In this document: one piece after another, positions 37,223 to 49,141 of the stretch
Layout: each line of letters opens with the position of its first letter
Position numbering within the stretch: position 1 is the stretch's first letter
Source: UBA4720 sp038227135
GTDB taxonomy: Bacteria > Gemmatimonadota > Gemmatimonadetes > Gemmatimonadales > Gemmatimonadaceae
NCBI GenBank assembly: GCA_038227135.1
Contig: JBBRQC010000011.1
Location: forward strand, 1-64,000
DNA length: 64,000 nt
Direction of reading: 5' to 3'
Notes under the pieces: generated by a model
Databases searched by the model: none
What the model saw: only the letters and a program-made list of their open reading frames with translations
Told to the model about the DNA's origin: nothing
Translations under genes and position numbers: made by a program

Positions 37223-37765
37223 TTGAAGCGTTCACTGTACCTCGCGATCGCAGCGATCGCACTCGTCGTCGCGCCGCGCGTTTCGCATGCGCAGCTCGGC
37301 GTACTGAAGCCCTTCCAGCTTGGTATCGCTGGTGGCGCTGCTCAGCCAATGAGTAACCTGTCCACCACAAGCAAAATGGGCTACAACGGTACCGTTGCGC
37401 TGGCGATCAACCTGCCAATCATCCCGGTCGGTCTTCGGGTCGATGGCGCGTACAACGCCTTCAGCGCGAAAGCAGCTGGTGGCGCCAAGCTCCACGTCAT
37501 GAGCGCCACGGCCAACGTCGTGTACGGTCTGCCGATTCCTGCGCTTTCGCCTTACCTGATCGGCGGCGCTGGACTCTACATGCCGACCGTTACGGCCCCG
37601 GGCTTTGCCAGCACCACCCAGAATCACTTCGGTTGGAACGCGGGCGCGGGTGTCAACCTCCCGCTGTCGGGCTTCAAGGCGTTTGTCGAAGCGCGTTATA
37701 ATCGCATTTCGGCGAACGGTACCTCAATGGAATTCGTTCCGGTCACCGTCGGAATCATGTTCTAG
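37223..37765 (+). CDS. Small outer membrane beta-barrel protein (paralogue 2)
   Basis: TTG start with AGGAG upstream, like paralogue 1. Signal peptide KRSLYLAIAAIALVVAPRVSHA, then an approximately 155-residue barrel with the same landmarks as 34933: GIAGGAAQPMSNLST, IIPVGLRVDGAYNAF, LSPYLIGGAGLYM, HFGWNAGAGVNLPLSGFKAF, FVEARYN and terminal VGIMF. The duplication is old (spread substitutions) but gene structure is kept: TTG start, monocistronic, own terminator. Probable function: structural or small-pore OmpX-like protein. Confidence 0.82.
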   Translation: MKRSLYLAIAAIALVVAPRVSHAQLGVLKPFQLGIAGGAAQPMSNLSTTSKMGYNGTVALAINLPIIPVGLRVDGAYNAFSAKAAGGAKLHVMSATANVVYGLPIPALSPYLIGGAGLYMPTVTAPGFASTTQNHFGWNAGAGVNLPLSGFKAFVEARYNRISANGTSMEFVPVTVGIMF

Positions 37766-37801
37766 AGCTGGCCGGCTCGAGGTCAGAGCCTCGCATTAGC
37801 G

Positions 37802-37832
37802 ACGGGGGAGGGCGAAAGCTCTCCCCCGTTTT
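37802..37832 (+). terminator. Intrinsic terminator of paralogue 2
   Basis: Stem ACGGGGGAG / CTCCCCCGT around GGCGAAAGCT (GAAA tetraloop), then T4. Confidence 0.88.
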
Positions 37833-37894
37833 GCATCCGCGATCTCGCCGCGCACAGTTGCCAAGCAGTACACCCGTCCCATCTTTCCTCTAGC

Positions 37895-38431
37895 ATGAGC
37901 CCCCGCCCTTTTTTCCTATTGATTTGCGCCAGCCTTGGCGCGTGCGGGCACGGTTCATCGCGGTCGGCGGACTCCGCGACCGTCGGCACGACGCCAGTGG
38001 GTACCAGAACGGCCGCTGCCGCGGGCTCGGCAGCCGGCCAGGCGAAGTCGTCTCTGTGTCCGCGCACAGGACGGTGGGCGCTCTGCAGCGTAGAGACAAG
38101 GCTGCAGCAATCGGGCTTTGTGGTAAAACGTGTGGACGGAGAAGCCCCGCGAAGAGCAGGCTTCTCTGTGGCACCAGTGGCGTACACTCTGGGCCATTCG
38201 AGGCTCGAGGTGTTCGTCTATCCCGACGAAGCCGCGCTGGCAAAAGACATTGCCGGTATCGACACCCTTACCGGGTCGCCTCGCGGAAGGCCGAGCCCGT
38301 GGGCGATGGCCCCTACATTCGTGCGCTCGGCCAACCTGGCGGCGGTCTTCCTGACAGACAGCCCGGTCAAGGCCGAGCGATTTGCGCTCGCCATCACCGC
38401 GGGGGCTCCGCAGCCGAATCAGTCACGCTGA
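37895..38431 (+). CDS. Lipoprotein, unknown function
   Basis: 178 residues. Signal with lipobox ICASLGACGHG, an Ala/Thr/Gly linker and a folded domain with two Cys (SSLCPRTGRWALCSVE). The rest (GFVVKRVDGEAPRRAGFSV, RLEVFVYPDEAALAKDIAGID) resembles small lipoproteins of Gemmatimonadota without assigned function. It is followed at 86 bp by the DinB-like gene and may be transcribed with it. Confidence 0.68.
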   Translation: MSPRPFFLLICASLGACGHGSSRSADSATVGTTPVGTRTAAAAGSAAGQAKSSLCPRTGRWALCSVETRLQQSGFVVKRVDGEAPRRAGFSVAPVAYTLGHSRLEVFVYPDEAALAKDIAGIDTLTGSPRGRPSPWAMAPTFVRSANLAAVFLTDSPVKAERFALAITAGAPQPNQSR

Positions 38432-38516
38432 CCGAACCAGGCCGGCAGCAAACCGTTCTGGACATTCCTGCATTCCTCAGGCAGAATTGGGGTCCTCCCC
38501 AACCTGGAGTCCTTAC

Positions 38517-39056
38517 ATGCAGATCCGGATCAACTACGCGGTTGTAGCCGCGCTCGTGCTTATGCCGGGAGTTGTCGCCGCACAACAGGCAAATCCCGTC
38601 GCCGACGGTTTTCGTGACAACTACAAGCAGGAGGCAAAGAATCTGATGGCGGCAGCCGATGAGTTCCCCGCCGACAAGTTCGGGTATAAGCCGACCCCTG
38701 CCCAGATGAGTTTCGGAGAAATCGTAGTGCACCTGTCCCAGGGGAACGATTATCTGTGCGGCTCCATCGGCGGCGTGAAAGCGCCTACGCGCTCGAAGGT
38801 AGACCACGACGATGCGAAGCCGGCGCTCGTTGCGCGCCTCAAGGAAACCTTTGCGTTCTGCGACCAGGCGCTAGCGCCGCTGACTGACGCGAATCTCTCC
38901 GAACAGCTTCCCTTTTTCGGCGGACGCAAGATGTCACGCGCCGCAATCATGACTCTGACAACCGGCGATTGGGCCGACCACTACAGCCAGTCGGCTATCT
39001 ACATGCGTTTGAACGGTATGCTTCCGCCAACAGCCAAGAAGCCCGCAGGACAGTAA
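38517..39056 (+). CDS. Exported DinB-like four-helix protein
   Basis: The ATG at 38517 opens a signal peptide (QIRINYAVVAALVLMPGVVAAQ). The 179-residue product has a DinB-superfamily four-helix bundle with candidate metal His residues in GEIVVHLSQGNDYLC and GDWADHYSQSAIYMRLNGM. Cytoplasmic DinB proteins include thiol-dependent transferases and damage-induced proteins. Exported versions are frequent in Gemmatimonadota and Acidobacteriota, with unknown substrate. Confidence 0.78.
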   Translation: MQIRINYAVVAALVLMPGVVAAQQANPVADGFRDNYKQEAKNLMAAADEFPADKFGYKPTPAQMSFGEIVVHLSQGNDYLCGSIGGVKAPTRSKVDHDDAKPALVARLKETFAFCDQALAPLTDANLSEQLPFFGGRKMSRAAIMTLTTGDWADHYSQSAIYMRLNGMLPPTAKKPAGQ

Positions 39057-39066
39057 GCGGCGGAGC

Positions 39067-39088
39067 GATCGCCTCCTAGGAGGCGATC
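39067..39088. repeat. 22-bp perfect palindrome between convergent genes
   Basis: GATCGCCTCCT followed directly by AGGAGGCGATC, overlapping the stop of the minus-strand gene. With no loop and no T-run it is a poor classical terminator, but it may act as a bidirectional one or as a protein site. Confidence 0.5.
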
Positions 39089-40335
39089 CCTGCCCTTCGC
39101 CGTGCCGGCTGTTCCATCTGCAGCGCCGCTACTTCAGTCGGTGGCGCTGCAGAGATATCCGACGCGATCGGAAGTGTCAGCGTAAACGTCGACCCAATCC
39201 CCTCAACGCTTTCCAGAGTCAGGTCGCCGCTCATCGCGCGGGCGAGCTCCCTGCTGATTGAAAGACCGAGCCCGACTCCTTGTTGTGTGTCCGAGGTCAG
39301 GTGTCGGTCGACCTGAACGAACGGCTCGAATACCCGCTCTACGTCGAGCGGACGGACACCCACTCCCGTGTCTTTAACGCGGACCCTCACAAAGCCCGAA
39401 TCATCATCGGCCGTAACGATGATACTCCCATCCTTGGGAGTGAACTTGATCGCGTTGGTGACGAGGTTGAGAAGGATCTGCTGAAATCTCTCCGCATCGG
39501 CCGTGGCGAAAATTTCGTGTTGGCACTCCGCCACTTTCAACTCCAGCCCGTTTGCCTTCGCCTGGAGAATGCAGAGCCCTTCGACTTCGGAGAGCACTGG
39601 ATTCACGGCGATCGAAATCAGGTGGAGGGGGCGCGCGCCTTCGAGCCTCGCAATGGTAAGAACATCGTTGATGAGGCGGAGTAGATAAGCGGACGCGCGC
39701 TTGATACGGCCGAGATCCTTGACCTGGGCCGGGTTTACAACCCCCCGAATTCCCATCTCCAGGATCTCAGTATAGCCGGAGATTGCGTTCAACGGAGTGC
39801 GCAACTCGTGACTCATGGCCCGCAGGAACTGCGTCTTGGCGTTGTTCGCGTGCTCCGCCATCAGCCGTGCCTCACTCGCTTCTGTGAGTGCAACGGCTAG
39901 CGCCGCGTGGGCGACGCGCAACTTGTCTCCGTACGACTTCAGCCGCAACAGATTCCTGACTCGCACGCACAGCTCCGCGCGGTCCACCGGCTTGGTGAGA
40001 AAGTCCTCGGCTCCAGCGTTCAGCCCGAGCATCCTGGCATTCCGGTCGTCCAGGGCGGTGAGCATGATTACAGGAATGTTGTGCGTGCTGGGGTGCTGTT
40101 TGATTTTGGTGGCAACCTGGTAGCCGTCCATCCCCGGCATCATCACGTCTAGCAGGATCAGATCGGGTTGCTGATCCGCGAGCAGGGCGAGCGCGTCCTC
40201 TCCGCTGGTCGCGGTGAGGAGCACGTAGCCTTCCGGCGTGAGCATGAGTTTCAACAGCTCCGCGTTGCGCCGCTCGTCGTCCACAATGAGAATGCGGGGC
40301 GCGACATCCGCCAGTTGACTCGTCGGGTCGGTCAC
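39076..40335 (-). CDS. Receiver-kinase protein (REC-HisKA-HATPase)
   Basis: 419 residues. An N-terminal REC domain has D63 (PDLILLDVMMPGMDGYQ) and KP at about 115. A linker helix leads to HisKA with H176 (LRAMSHELRTPLNAISGYTEIL) and HATPase (NLVTNAIKFTPKDG, GVGLGLSISREL). The receiver-first arrangement lets phosphorylation of D63 gate the kinase. It is the last gene of the phosphorelay operon, 17 bp after the CheY-like gene, and is probably a downstream node of it. Confidence 0.9.
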   Translation of the reverse strand: MTDPTSQLADVAPRILIVDDERRNAELLKLMLTPEGYVLLTATSGEDALALLADQQPDLILLDVMMPGMDGYQVATKIKQHPSTHNIPVIMLTALDDRNARMLGLNAGAEDFLTKPVDRAELCVRVRNLLRLKSYGDKLRVAHAALAVALTEASEARLMAEHANNAKTQFLRAMSHELRTPLNAISGYTEILEMGIRGVVNPAQVKDLGRIKRASAYLLRLINDVLTIARLEGARPLHLISIAVNPVLSEVEGLCILQAKANGLELKVAECQHEIFATADAERFQQILLNLVTNAIKFTPKDGSIIVTADDDSGFVRVRVKDTGVGVRPLDVERVFEPFVQVDRHLTSDTQQGVGLGLSISRELARAMSGDLTLESVEGIGSTFTLTLPIASDISAAPPTEVAALQMEQPARRRAGIAS

Positions 40336-40352
40336 TGGAGCCAGCCGCTCAT

Positions 40353-40727
40353 TTAGGTTGTCGCCTTGACGAGGTGCGTTGCGATGGTTGCCAGGAAGTC
40401 CCTGTACGCCAGGGGCTTAGCAATGTAACCATCGCACCCGGCCGCGCGGATGCGCTCCTCATCTCCCTTCATCGCCAGTGCTGTCAGCGCTACTACGGGA
40501 ATGGAGCGCGTTGCCGCATCGCTCTTGAGCAGCGCCGTCGCTTCGAGCCCATCCATACCGGGAAGCTGAATGTCCATGAGAACCATGTCTGGCTGCTCGG
40601 CACGTGTCAGCGTCAATCCGGTCTCGGCGTCGCTTGCGGTGAGCACGGAATGGCCGGCTGACTGCAACAGGAACGTGGCCAGCGTCATGTTGGCCGCGTT
40701 ATCCTCGATGATCAGGACTCTTGCCAT
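40353..40727 (-). CDS. Single-domain response regulator (CheY/DivK-like)
   Basis: 124 residues: acidic E8-D9, D52 (PDMVLMDIQLPGMDG), T in VVALTALAM and K in GYIAKPLAYR. No output domain. The DivK-like AMKGDEERIRAAGCDGYIAKP helix suggests a shuttle between kinases. It starts one base past the stop of the hybrid kinase gene and precedes the REC-kinase gene, an ideal place for a phosphotransfer intermediate. Confidence 0.92.
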   Translation of the reverse strand: MARVLIIEDNAANMTLATFLLQSAGHSVLTASDAETGLTLTRAEQPDMVLMDIQLPGMDGLEATALLKSDAATRSIPVVALTALAMKGDEERIRAAGCDGYIAKPLAYRDFLATIATHLVKATT

Positions 40728-40728
40728 G

Positions 40729-44094
<3,366 letters not shown>

Positions 44095-44104
44095 CAGATT
44101 TTCC

Positions 44105-44416
44105 TCAGGCTCTCGACGCTCTGGTGCGCGCCGATGCAGTTTGAGCGAGCTCAGCCTCGATATGCGGCCAAACGCCGAGAGGCTGGAGCGCATGTTGCGA
44201 GATAAAACCGCAGTTCTCGCAGACGATCATGATGGCGGGTATCGTCGTCCTCTCTTCAGTGTTTCGATCCATCGTCGCCTGGACTTCGATCCTCGAGTAC
44301 TCGCTCACCGTCCACTGACTGTCTCGGCAACGCGGGCAGCTTCCCGCGCCGCGTGCCTTGAGAGCAGCGATGATTCTGTGTTTGTCGTCCGCCGAAATTC
44401 CCTTGTAGCTGTTCAT
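44105..44416 (-). CDS. Small zinc-ribbon-like protein
   Basis: 103 residues with CPRC (27-30) and CENC near residue 68, spaced as in a zinc ribbon, separated by a beta-rich segment. The C-terminal helix carries FISQHALQPLGVW. Its start overlaps the stop of the upstream gene by 4 bp (ATGA), and it ends 11 bp before the hybrid kinase start, so it is an operon member. Homologous small CPxC proteins accompany signalling genes in some soil bacteria; a role in DNA or protein binding is a guess. Confidence 0.75.
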   Translation of the reverse strand: MNSYKGISADDKHRIIAALKARGAGSCPRCRDSQWTVSEYSRIEVQATMDRNTEERTTIPAIMIVCENCGFISQHALQPLGVWPHIEAELAQTASARTRASRA

Positions 44417-44829
44417 GGTAGCCCTCGACTATTTGGTGACTGAGCCGGAACGACGCCCACTGAAGGTTCGTCCAGTACGAGAGGGGCCAGCACGGGATCC
44501 TGGGGTCCAGTGGGCGTCAAAAAATCGTTGCTGGATTTGATGGAAAGCGGCTGATATGTCTCGACGCACCAGGCAACCGCCTGCCTCGATATCGCCCGGA
44601 AGGCATGCGACGGAAAGGGTTTCGACTTAAGAGCGTCCTGCTCGGCGAGTCGCACCATTTCACGCACTTTGACTACGATCTCAGAGAGCGAAAGTCCGTG
44701 CTGCTGTTCTTCCGTCACCTTCGCTTTCACGGAGAGGCGCAGCGTATTTATGAATGAAAAAAGGTCTTCGTCGTCCTGCGAGACGAAATCACCCGGCAGC
44801 CCGGCAATCGCAATCGGTGAGTCTTTCAT
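44413..44829 (-). CDS. Hypothetical protein, first gene of the phosphorelay operon
   Basis: 138 residues, no TM or signal. An acidic N-terminus (SQDDEDLFSFINTLRLSVKAK) leads to a helical segment (LSEIVVKVREMVRLAEQDAL), then HAFRAISRQAVAWCVETYQP, and a Pro-rich tail. No family recognised. Translational coupling to the zinc-ribbon gene argues that it is real and belongs with the kinase system. Confidence 0.65.
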   Translation of the reverse strand: MKDSPIAIAGLPGDFVSQDDEDLFSFINTLRLSVKAKVTEEQQHGLSLSEIVVKVREMVRLAEQDALKSKPFPSHAFRAISRQAVAWCVETYQPLSIKSSNDFLTPTGPQDPVLAPLVLDEPSVGVVPAQSPNSRGLP

Positions 44830-45140
44830 GAGCGCTTTGGCGGAAGAAAGGCGTCGCCAGTAGCGCCGGGACGCTGCTTCGCAATCGAAACAGATCGGGA
44901 GTGCGGGCTGGTGGGAAATTCCCGCACGTGATGATTTGAACCTATTTTAAATTTAATCGCGCTAACGCAGAACTGTATGGGTTATATGCGGGTGAGTTAA
45001 CAGCCCGTTCAGGTTGGCTGCATCCTTGCTCTTTGTATCCCTGCTGTCAGGCGCCCGTCAGGCGAAGCAGCAGGCCCGCAATCGGCTACCATTCTAATGC
45101 CCGGCGCTTTGGCGACGCCTCCGCGGCCTTGTGAGGAAAG
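44830..45140. other. Divergent intergenic region
   Basis: 311 bp, locally AT-rich (around 44940-44960), holding promoters for the phosphorelay operon (minus) and the 72-aa gene (plus). An inverted repeat GTGCGGG (44901) / CCCGCAC (44921) with 13-nt loop is present without a T-run. GCGAAGCAGCAGG and CAGGCGCCCGTCAGGCG show short local repeats. No RNA gene recognised. Confidence 0.4.
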
Positions 45141-45359
45141 ATGTCAATTCCAGAGAAGGGAGCTCGGTCCCAGCGGAGTGTGTTCACCTCGTTCGAGCCG
45201 AACTCTGAGAGTGCCGAAAACAGAGAGAATCACATTCGCGAGGACCTCACCCGTCGGCTCGAGGGCGTCTGCAAAAACCTGTCGATGACGGAATTCGCGG
45301 CCCTCATGGTCCAAATGACACGCGAGCAACTGAGGGGAAAAGGGGGTTTTCAGGCGTAG
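45141..45359 (+). CDS. Small hypothetical protein
   Basis: 72 residues. The ATG has GAGGAAAG immediately upstream. It is polar and helical, without signal: a charged N-terminal half and a conserved-looking end (MTEFAALMVQMTREQLRGKG). It lies between two signalling operons, convergent with the PAS-GAF kinase. No family recognised. Confidence 0.55.
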   Translation: MSIPEKGARSQRSVFTSFEPNSESAENRENHIREDLTRRLEGVCKNLSMTEFAALMVQMTREQLRGKGGFQA

Positions 45360-45381
45360 GCTTCGCCCCTGCTGAACATCG

Positions 45382-47139
45382 TCAGTCCACTGTCGCGCGC
45401 GGCAGTGAGAGTGTGAAACTCGAACCCTTTCCTTCCGTGCTTTTTACGGACAGCTCACCATTCATCGCTCGGGCGAGATCGCGGCCTATCGCCAGCCCCA
45501 GCCCCACTCCGCTCTCGCGGTCGGTGAGACCCTCCTTCAGCTGAATGAACGGCTCGAAGATGGCCTCGAACTTGTCCTCGGCGATACCGATCCCGGTGTC
45601 GGTGATTCGTAGCGTCACCGTATCCGCCGTAGCCGCGCAATCGGCGCCTATGTGCCCACCTGCACCTGTGAACTTGATCGCGTTCGAGAGAAGGTTGACG
45701 AGAATCTGAGTCGCCCTCTCGGGATCGGCGCGCGCAACGATGCTTACGTCTCCCTTGACTCCGTCGAACACAAGCCCTTTTTGTCCAAAGAGGGGCTCGA
45801 TCAGGTCAATGGCGTGCTGCAGCTTATCGCACGCCTTAAAGTCGCTGACCACGTAAGACATGCCGCCAGCCCCGACTCGGGCAAAGTTGAGGATTTCGGT
45901 GATGAGTAGAGTCAGGTGTTGCTGGCTCGTCTTCACTCGAGCGAAGTCTGCGTGCTGTTCCTTCGTCACCGGTCCCCGCAGTCCCATGTCGAGCAAGTCG
46001 ATGTAGCCGCCTATCGCGTTGAGTGGAGTGCGCAGCTCGTGACTCATCGCGCCGAGAAACGCGGTTTTTGCCCGATTCGCTGTCTCGGCCGTCCGCTTAA
46101 GCTCGAGGGCCATGTCATATGTCTGCGCATTGTCGAGTGCGAGTGCGGCTCGAGCCGCGAGATCTTCGGCAAGCTGCACCTCTGCCGAGCGATAAGAACG
46201 CTCGCGCTGCGTGCTGACGAAAGTGACTGCGCCTAGCAGCTTCCCCCGGGCCTTGAGCGGTACCGTTAGGAGCGAGCCGATACCCAGTTGACGCAGCACA
46301 TCAAGGTTTTCGGCACCATGCGCGGTTGCGGCAAGGATAGCCTCGATACTGTCGGTGATGCCAATCGTTCGCGGATTTTTGAGCATGGCAGCCGCACCGA
46401 ATGGATCGTCTGCGTCGGGGATCCAGCGTGCTTCCAGTTCGTGTGCAAGCTTCTGTTTCGCGGGATCGGAGTGATAGATGCCGAGCCGATGTATCGCGTC
46501 GCCTTCCTCCAGAATGTCCACGATACACCAGGCACCGAGTGTAGGGAGTGCGAGCTTGGTCAGAGCGACCAGAGTGCTGGTCTGGTCCACCGACTCGGTG
46601 AGCAGGCGGCCCGCCTCGGCCAGAAATGCGGCGCGTCGGCGGGCGGCTTCCGCATCCTCGGCAAGTCCGCGCTCACGCAACGCACCGAGTAACATCTGCT
46701 CGGCAACCTGCCGCTGAAGGTCGCTCTCGGAGTTTGATTGCTCTGTCTCCCGGAGCTCTATGCCGAGACCCTCAGTATGACCGTCGTCCCCAATCACGGG
46801 CCAGACGCTGCATTGCCAGCCGCTCCCTTCCTCCCTCGACGGCTCGATGCGCTGGTCGAACAGCTCCACGCCCTCGCGAAATGCTCGATCGAGAGTTGCG
46901 GTGAGCGCTCGTTTTTCAGACGCCGGGAACGCGTCGGCCATTTGCGTGTGGAGCGCACCGCCGCTGGCGAGGCCGGCCAGACGGCGGAAAGCAGAATTCG
47001 CATAAACTATTCTGTGCTTCGCTCCGCGTGTGATCGCGAATGGCAGCGGGGCTTGCTGCATGCACCGCCTCAATGCCTCCTGGATAGAGAGCTCGGCCTG
47101 GGGATCGCCACCGCGCGCCGGCTTCTTTCCGGAAACCAT
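45382..47139 (-). CDS. PAS-GAF sensor histidine kinase, KaiC operon
   Basis: 585 residues, soluble. PAS (about 25-140; PFAITRGAKHRIVYANSAFRR), coiled linker, GAF (about 175-345), HisKA (FLGAMSHELRTPLNAIGGYIDLL) and HATPase (NLLSNAIKFTGAGG, GVGLGLAIGRDLARAMNG). The gene starts 5 bp past the stop of the KaiC-like gene, so the two are co-expressed. KaiC-family ATPases often pass their state to histidine kinases (SasA and relatives); this kinase is the natural partner, but it lacks a KaiB-like SasA sensor domain. Confidence 0.9.
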   Translation of the reverse strand: MVSGKKPARGGDPQAELSIQEALRRCMQQAPLPFAITRGAKHRIVYANSAFRRLAGLASGGALHTQMADAFPASEKRALTATLDRAFREGVELFDQRIEPSREEGSGWQCSVWPVIGDDGHTEGLGIELRETEQSNSESDLQRQVAEQMLLGALRERGLAEDAEAARRRAAFLAEAGRLLTESVDQTSTLVALTKLALPTLGAWCIVDILEEGDAIHRLGIYHSDPAKQKLAHELEARWIPDADDPFGAAAMLKNPRTIGITDSIEAILAATAHGAENLDVLRQLGIGSLLTVPLKARGKLLGAVTFVSTQRERSYRSAEVQLAEDLAARAALALDNAQTYDMALELKRTAETANRAKTAFLGAMSHELRTPLNAIGGYIDLLDMGLRGPVTKEQHADFARVKTSQQHLTLLITEILNFARVGAGGMSYVVSDFKACDKLQHAIDLIEPLFGQKGLVFDGVKGDVSIVARADPERATQILVNLLSNAIKFTGAGGHIGADCAATADTVTLRITDTGIGIAEDKFEAIFEPFIQLKEGLTDRESGVGLGLAIGRDLARAMNGELSVKSTEGKGSSFTLSLPRATVD

Positions 47140-47144
47140 CGGCG

Positions 47145-48698
47145 TCAGCGGCGTCGCTTCGCGGCCGCGCGTTTAGCGGGCGCCTCAGCCGATTTCGCTG
47201 GCGCCGCAACTGGGTTAGCGGATGCTGCGGATTTGTTGCGTAGAGTGGGGATACCGCTCATGACTCCGTCGTACTCCTTCAGCGCGGCACCCACGATCAC
47301 TCCCTTCGCGGTGACCTCGTAGCTTCTGAGCTCGTGGCTATGATCACTTCCGCGCATCTTGATCACGGCCATCACTCTCCGGAACGCTCCCTCGAGCTCA
47401 ATGTAGCGCTGGATGATGATCTCGTCGGTGATAAACGAGACCTTCTCGGCGGTGAATCGAACATCGGAGAATCCCTCTACTACCTCCGCCGTCATGAATA
47501 CCGTAACACCCGTTGCTGTCAAGGTTCCAACCAGACGGTAGAGCGACTCCCGAAAATCTTCACGGAATGTGGGTGCGAGCGCGACTTCGAAGCCCGACAG
47601 CGAATCGATGACCACGCGCTTCGCCTTGAGGCGCTTTACGGCCTTGATGATCGCATGGAGCGCCTCGTCGACGGACAGATCGAGCGGGCGGAGGTAGATG
47701 ATTTCCAGCTTTCCCGCTCGGATCATCTCCCCGACCCTTGGGTCCCGCGCGTCGGCACGGGCTAGGTACTCTTCCGGGTACTCCTCGAATACAGCGATGA
47801 CTCCAGTCTCGCCTTTCTTGAGTCCCGCCATTATGAACTCAGTCGCGATCGTTGACTTGCCGCTGCCGGCAGGACCCGTGAGCATCACCGCATCGCCGGA
47901 AACCACACCGCCGCCGGTCATCTCATCCAATCCCGCCACCCCTGTAGACTGTCGCACGCGTTTGTGCGCCTGCCGCGAGCTTGTCTGCTCTGGGATGCGC
48001 GGGAAGACTTCCAGTCCATCGTCGGTGATTCGAAACGTGTGCAGGCCAGGCATTGGCGCGCGGCCGCGTACTTTCACGACCTGGAGCTTTCGAACAACGG
48101 AGTTTCGATCAGTGGCCTGCAAAAGCCAGAATATTCCGTCCGCGACCGTGAATACCGGATTTCGCTGCTCTTCCTCAGCGTACTCGCCGAGCAGGAAGGA
48201 AGTGATCTCCCAGGTCGTGAGATGCATAGCTAGGCGCTGGATGAATTGGTCGAGACCGAACGCCGCCTCCCCAACGGGGCTCCCAGGCCTTCCGGCGATC
48301 GTTCGAAATGAATCGACGACGACGATTCCCGGCTTGGTTCGCTCGACTTCGCCAACGATCTTTTCCAGAACCATGTTCAGGTCCCCGCCCATTATCTCTT
48401 CGCTCAGGTTGATGAACTGGACGGCGGACCCCGCCACTTTAGGATCGAAGAAGGTGAACTGCCGCTGATATCGCAGCATCTTGAGCGTCGGCTCCCCGAG
48501 CACCGTGAAGTAAAGCGCGGGACGCTTCGGGGTCGCGTTGGCGAATACTATCTGATGTGCGAGCGTCGTCTTGCCCCCACCCGGCCCTCCAGCGATGAGA
48601 TTGAAGGAATACTCTGGCAGCCCGCCCCCGAGCACGGCATCGAGCCCAGGGACGCCCGTCGCAAGGCTCCCAATCACTGCACGCTTGCCTGTGCTCAC
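47145..48698 (-). CDS. KaiC-like double-domain RecA-fold ATPase
   Basis: 517 residues, with two KaiC domains and a Lys/Ala-rich tail (488-517). Domain I: Walker A G37-T44 (AGGPGGGKTT) and Walker B IVVVDS, but the usual catalytic Glu pair after strand 2 is altered (YFTVLGEPTLKM). Domain II: Walker A TGPAGSGKST (274-283) and intact E305-E306 (AVFEEYPEEYL). Aligning with cyanobacterial KaiC, T426 matches T416, S431 matches S421 and T432 is replaced by F422. One phospho-site could therefore survive. No KaiA or KaiB is present. It probably works as an ATPase switch for the neighbouring kinase rather than as a clock. Confidence 0.88.
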   Translation of the reverse strand: MSTGKRAVIGSLATGVPGLDAVLGGGLPEYSFNLIAGGPGGGKTTLAHQIVFANATPKRPALYFTVLGEPTLKMLRYQRQFTFFDPKVAGSAVQFINLSEEIMGGDLNMVLEKIVGEVERTKPGIVVVDSFRTIAGRPGSPVGEAAFGLDQFIQRLAMHLTTWEITSFLLGEYAEEEQRNPVFTVADGIFWLLQATDRNSVVRKLQVVKVRGRAPMPGLHTFRITDDGLEVFPRIPEQTSSRQAHKRVRQSTGVAGLDEMTGGGVVSGDAVMLTGPAGSGKSTIATEFIMAGLKKGETGVIAVFEEYPEEYLARADARDPRVGEMIRAGKLEIIYLRPLDLSVDEALHAIIKAVKRLKAKRVVIDSLSGFEVALAPTFREDFRESLYRLVGTLTATGVTVFMTAEVVEGFSDVRFTAEKVSFITDEIIIQRYIELEGAFRRVMAVIKMRGSDHSHELRSYEVTAKGVIVGAALKEYDGVMSGIPTLRNKSAASANPVAAPAKSAEAPAKRAAAKRRR

Positions 48699-49141
48699 GC
48701 TTTTGCTCTCCTTTTTTCTGGTAGCGCGTTATCACGCGCAGGCTCCGGCCAACTTCGCTCGATGAGATTCATTGCCATGTCCACACCGATCAGGCGACCA
48801 AGCAGCTCGATCATGCCGACGAGCATCGATTCGATCGCCGCAGCGGTTGCGGTGTCTCCGTATTCCGCGACGGCTTCCGCAACTCGCCCAACGTATGGCT
48901 TCGAGTGCGCCCGAACTTCCAAAATCTCCAGCGGCGGGTGGTCGTCTTGTGCCTCTGCGCGCGCGCGAGTGAAGAGCGCATGACACCCATCGCTGCCGAT
49001 CCATCGCGAGAGTGACTGATACAGCTCTTCAACCGCGAATGCGGCGGCGGATGCCTTGGCGGCGCCTGCATCGCCTGGCACTCGCGCGCGGTCTATCAAT
49101 TGTCGCGCGAGTCGCTGCGTTGTTGACGAGTCTGGCGGCAT
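48695..49141 (-). CDS. Hypothetical protein coupled to KaiC-like gene
   Basis: 148 residues, mostly helical, no TM. N-terminal segment AFAVEELYQSLSRWIGSDGCHALFTRARAEA; C-terminal amphipathic helix MLVGMIELLGRLIGVDMAMNLIERSWP. Proteins with this LxxxLARLIGxDM...WP end occur near signalling genes in several phyla but have no assigned function, as far as I can judge. The stop overlaps the GTG start of the KaiC-like gene (GTGA). Inference: a regulator or input subunit of the KaiC/kinase module. Confidence 0.65.
   Translation of the reverse strand: MPPDSSTTQRLARQLIDRARVPGDAGAAKASAAAFAVEELYQSLSRWIGSDGCHALFTRARAEAQDDHPPLEILEVRAHSKPYVGRVAEAVAEYGDTATAAAIESMLVGMIELLGRLIGVDMAMNLIERSWPEPARDNALPEKRRAKA

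Noticed and set aside
47145..48698. Circadian clock (kai) operon
   Set aside because: No KaiA or KaiB in the window and the T432 site is Phe; KaiC-like ATPase is the safer statement.
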